Assembly: GCA_019400425.1 (NCBI GenBank)
Contig: JAFREE010000161.1
Location: forward strand, 1 to 56,223
Length of the DNA stretch: 56,223 nucleotides
Reading direction: 5' to 3'
Origin: Hymenochaete sp. R1
Taxonomy: Eukaryota > Basidiomycota > Agaricomycetes > Hymenochaetales > Hymenochaetaceae
In this document: piece by piece, positions 55,946 through 56,223 of the stretch
How positions within the stretch are numbered: position 1 is the stretch's first letter
Layout: each line of letters begins with the position of its first letter
Position numbers and translations under genes: made by a program
Notes under the pieces: model-generated
Database searches by the model: none
Told to the model about the DNA's origin: nothing
Seen by the model: only the letters and a program-made list of their open reading frames with translations

Positions 55946-56223
55946 GGTGAGTGAGAGAAAGAAAGCACGAGTGCAAAAGAAGAAGAAGCTGTGGCGTCTC
56001 ATCCAACGCATACAGAAGCCGAAAACATATTCTTATTCTCCCGCCAGCATATAGTTTTTTTTTGCACGGGCAAACTAGTATGTTTGGGGAGGCTTTTGTG
56101 TCAATAAATCCGAAAATATATCCTTACTTTGGCAGGGGGATTAGAATCACTACAGACAAAGAAGGATTTCTGGAGCCGATAAATGTATCACAAATCTGTA
56201 AAAAATTCTAAGTAATTTTTCTT
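55946..56223. other. Right edge, 5' flank of the THI20-type gene
   Basis: The last 278 bp contain no recognisable gene. The part near 55946-56000 should be the 5' UTR and promoter of the leftward thiamine gene. I looked for a complete TPP riboswitch pattern and saw none. Confidence 0.4.

Noticed and set aside
1..56223. tRNA, rRNA, CRISPR array or intact transposon
   Set aside because: I looked for B-box-like GTTCGANNCC contexts, rRNA-like blocks, direct repeat-spacer arrays and transposase or reverse-transcriptase motifs and found none I could support.
55946..56223. TPP riboswitch controlling the THI20-type gene
   Set aside because: Fungal thiamine genes can carry one, but I could not find a complete conserved TPP-binding core in the leader or in the first introns.

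Overview
The window is nuclear DNA from a filamentous basidiomycete, most likely a mushroom-forming Agaricomycete. The evidence is the dense set of short GT-AG introns (mostly 47-65 nt), a fungus-specific elongation factor 3, a cerato-platanin, a basidiomycete-type intersectin/Pan1 protein, a DUF6697-like protein and MYND-finger proteins of the mushroom type. I saw no rRNA, tRNA, CRISPR array or intact transposon. Exon joins were worked out by hand from splice consensus, reading phase and family similarity, so they are predictions.

Left part (1-16 kb). A hairpin-forming inverted repeat lies at the very edge. eIF2A (minus) and the ribosome-associated Hsp70 SSZ1 (plus) diverge from one roughly 430 bp promoter, and both act on translating ribosomes. 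A large Rap1/TERF2IP-like telomere protein follows, unusual in carrying two C2H2 zinc fingers. It converges on a dynactin p22/p24-like gene. Two unrecognised genes come next, one single-exon coiled-coil protein and one minus-strand protein, and a possible tiny gene starts 5 bp after the stop of the latter.

Middle (16-35 kb). A 15-exon intersectin-type gene (EH, coiled coil, WH2, two SH3, DH, PH) spans 16.2-23.2 kb. Its sixth intron is four times the usual length and holds a stop codon and an AATAAA, so short (no GEF) and long (with GEF) products are likely. Three tandem paralogues for secreted/single-pass membrane proteins follow; all share intron phases and all end in a PPxY motif. Next are a secreted cerato-platanin and the V-ATPase subunit a.

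Right part (35-56 kb). The highly expressed eEF3 gene is followed by a DUF6697-like gene with a 14-nt microexon. A small MYND family then appears as an intact gene, a full-length decayed copy and a short relic. A serine-rich disordered protein, a short-chain dehydrogenase with a GC-AG intron, the endonuclease III homologue NTH1 and a bifunctional thiamine enzyme (HMP-P kinase plus TenA, THI20 type) complete the window. In NTH1 and THI20 the introns are two to three times longer than in the rest of the window.

Most genes are unrelated housekeeping functions, as expected for a fungal chromosome arm. Grouping is only local: the divergent translation pair, the tandem membrane-protein family and the MYND duplication.
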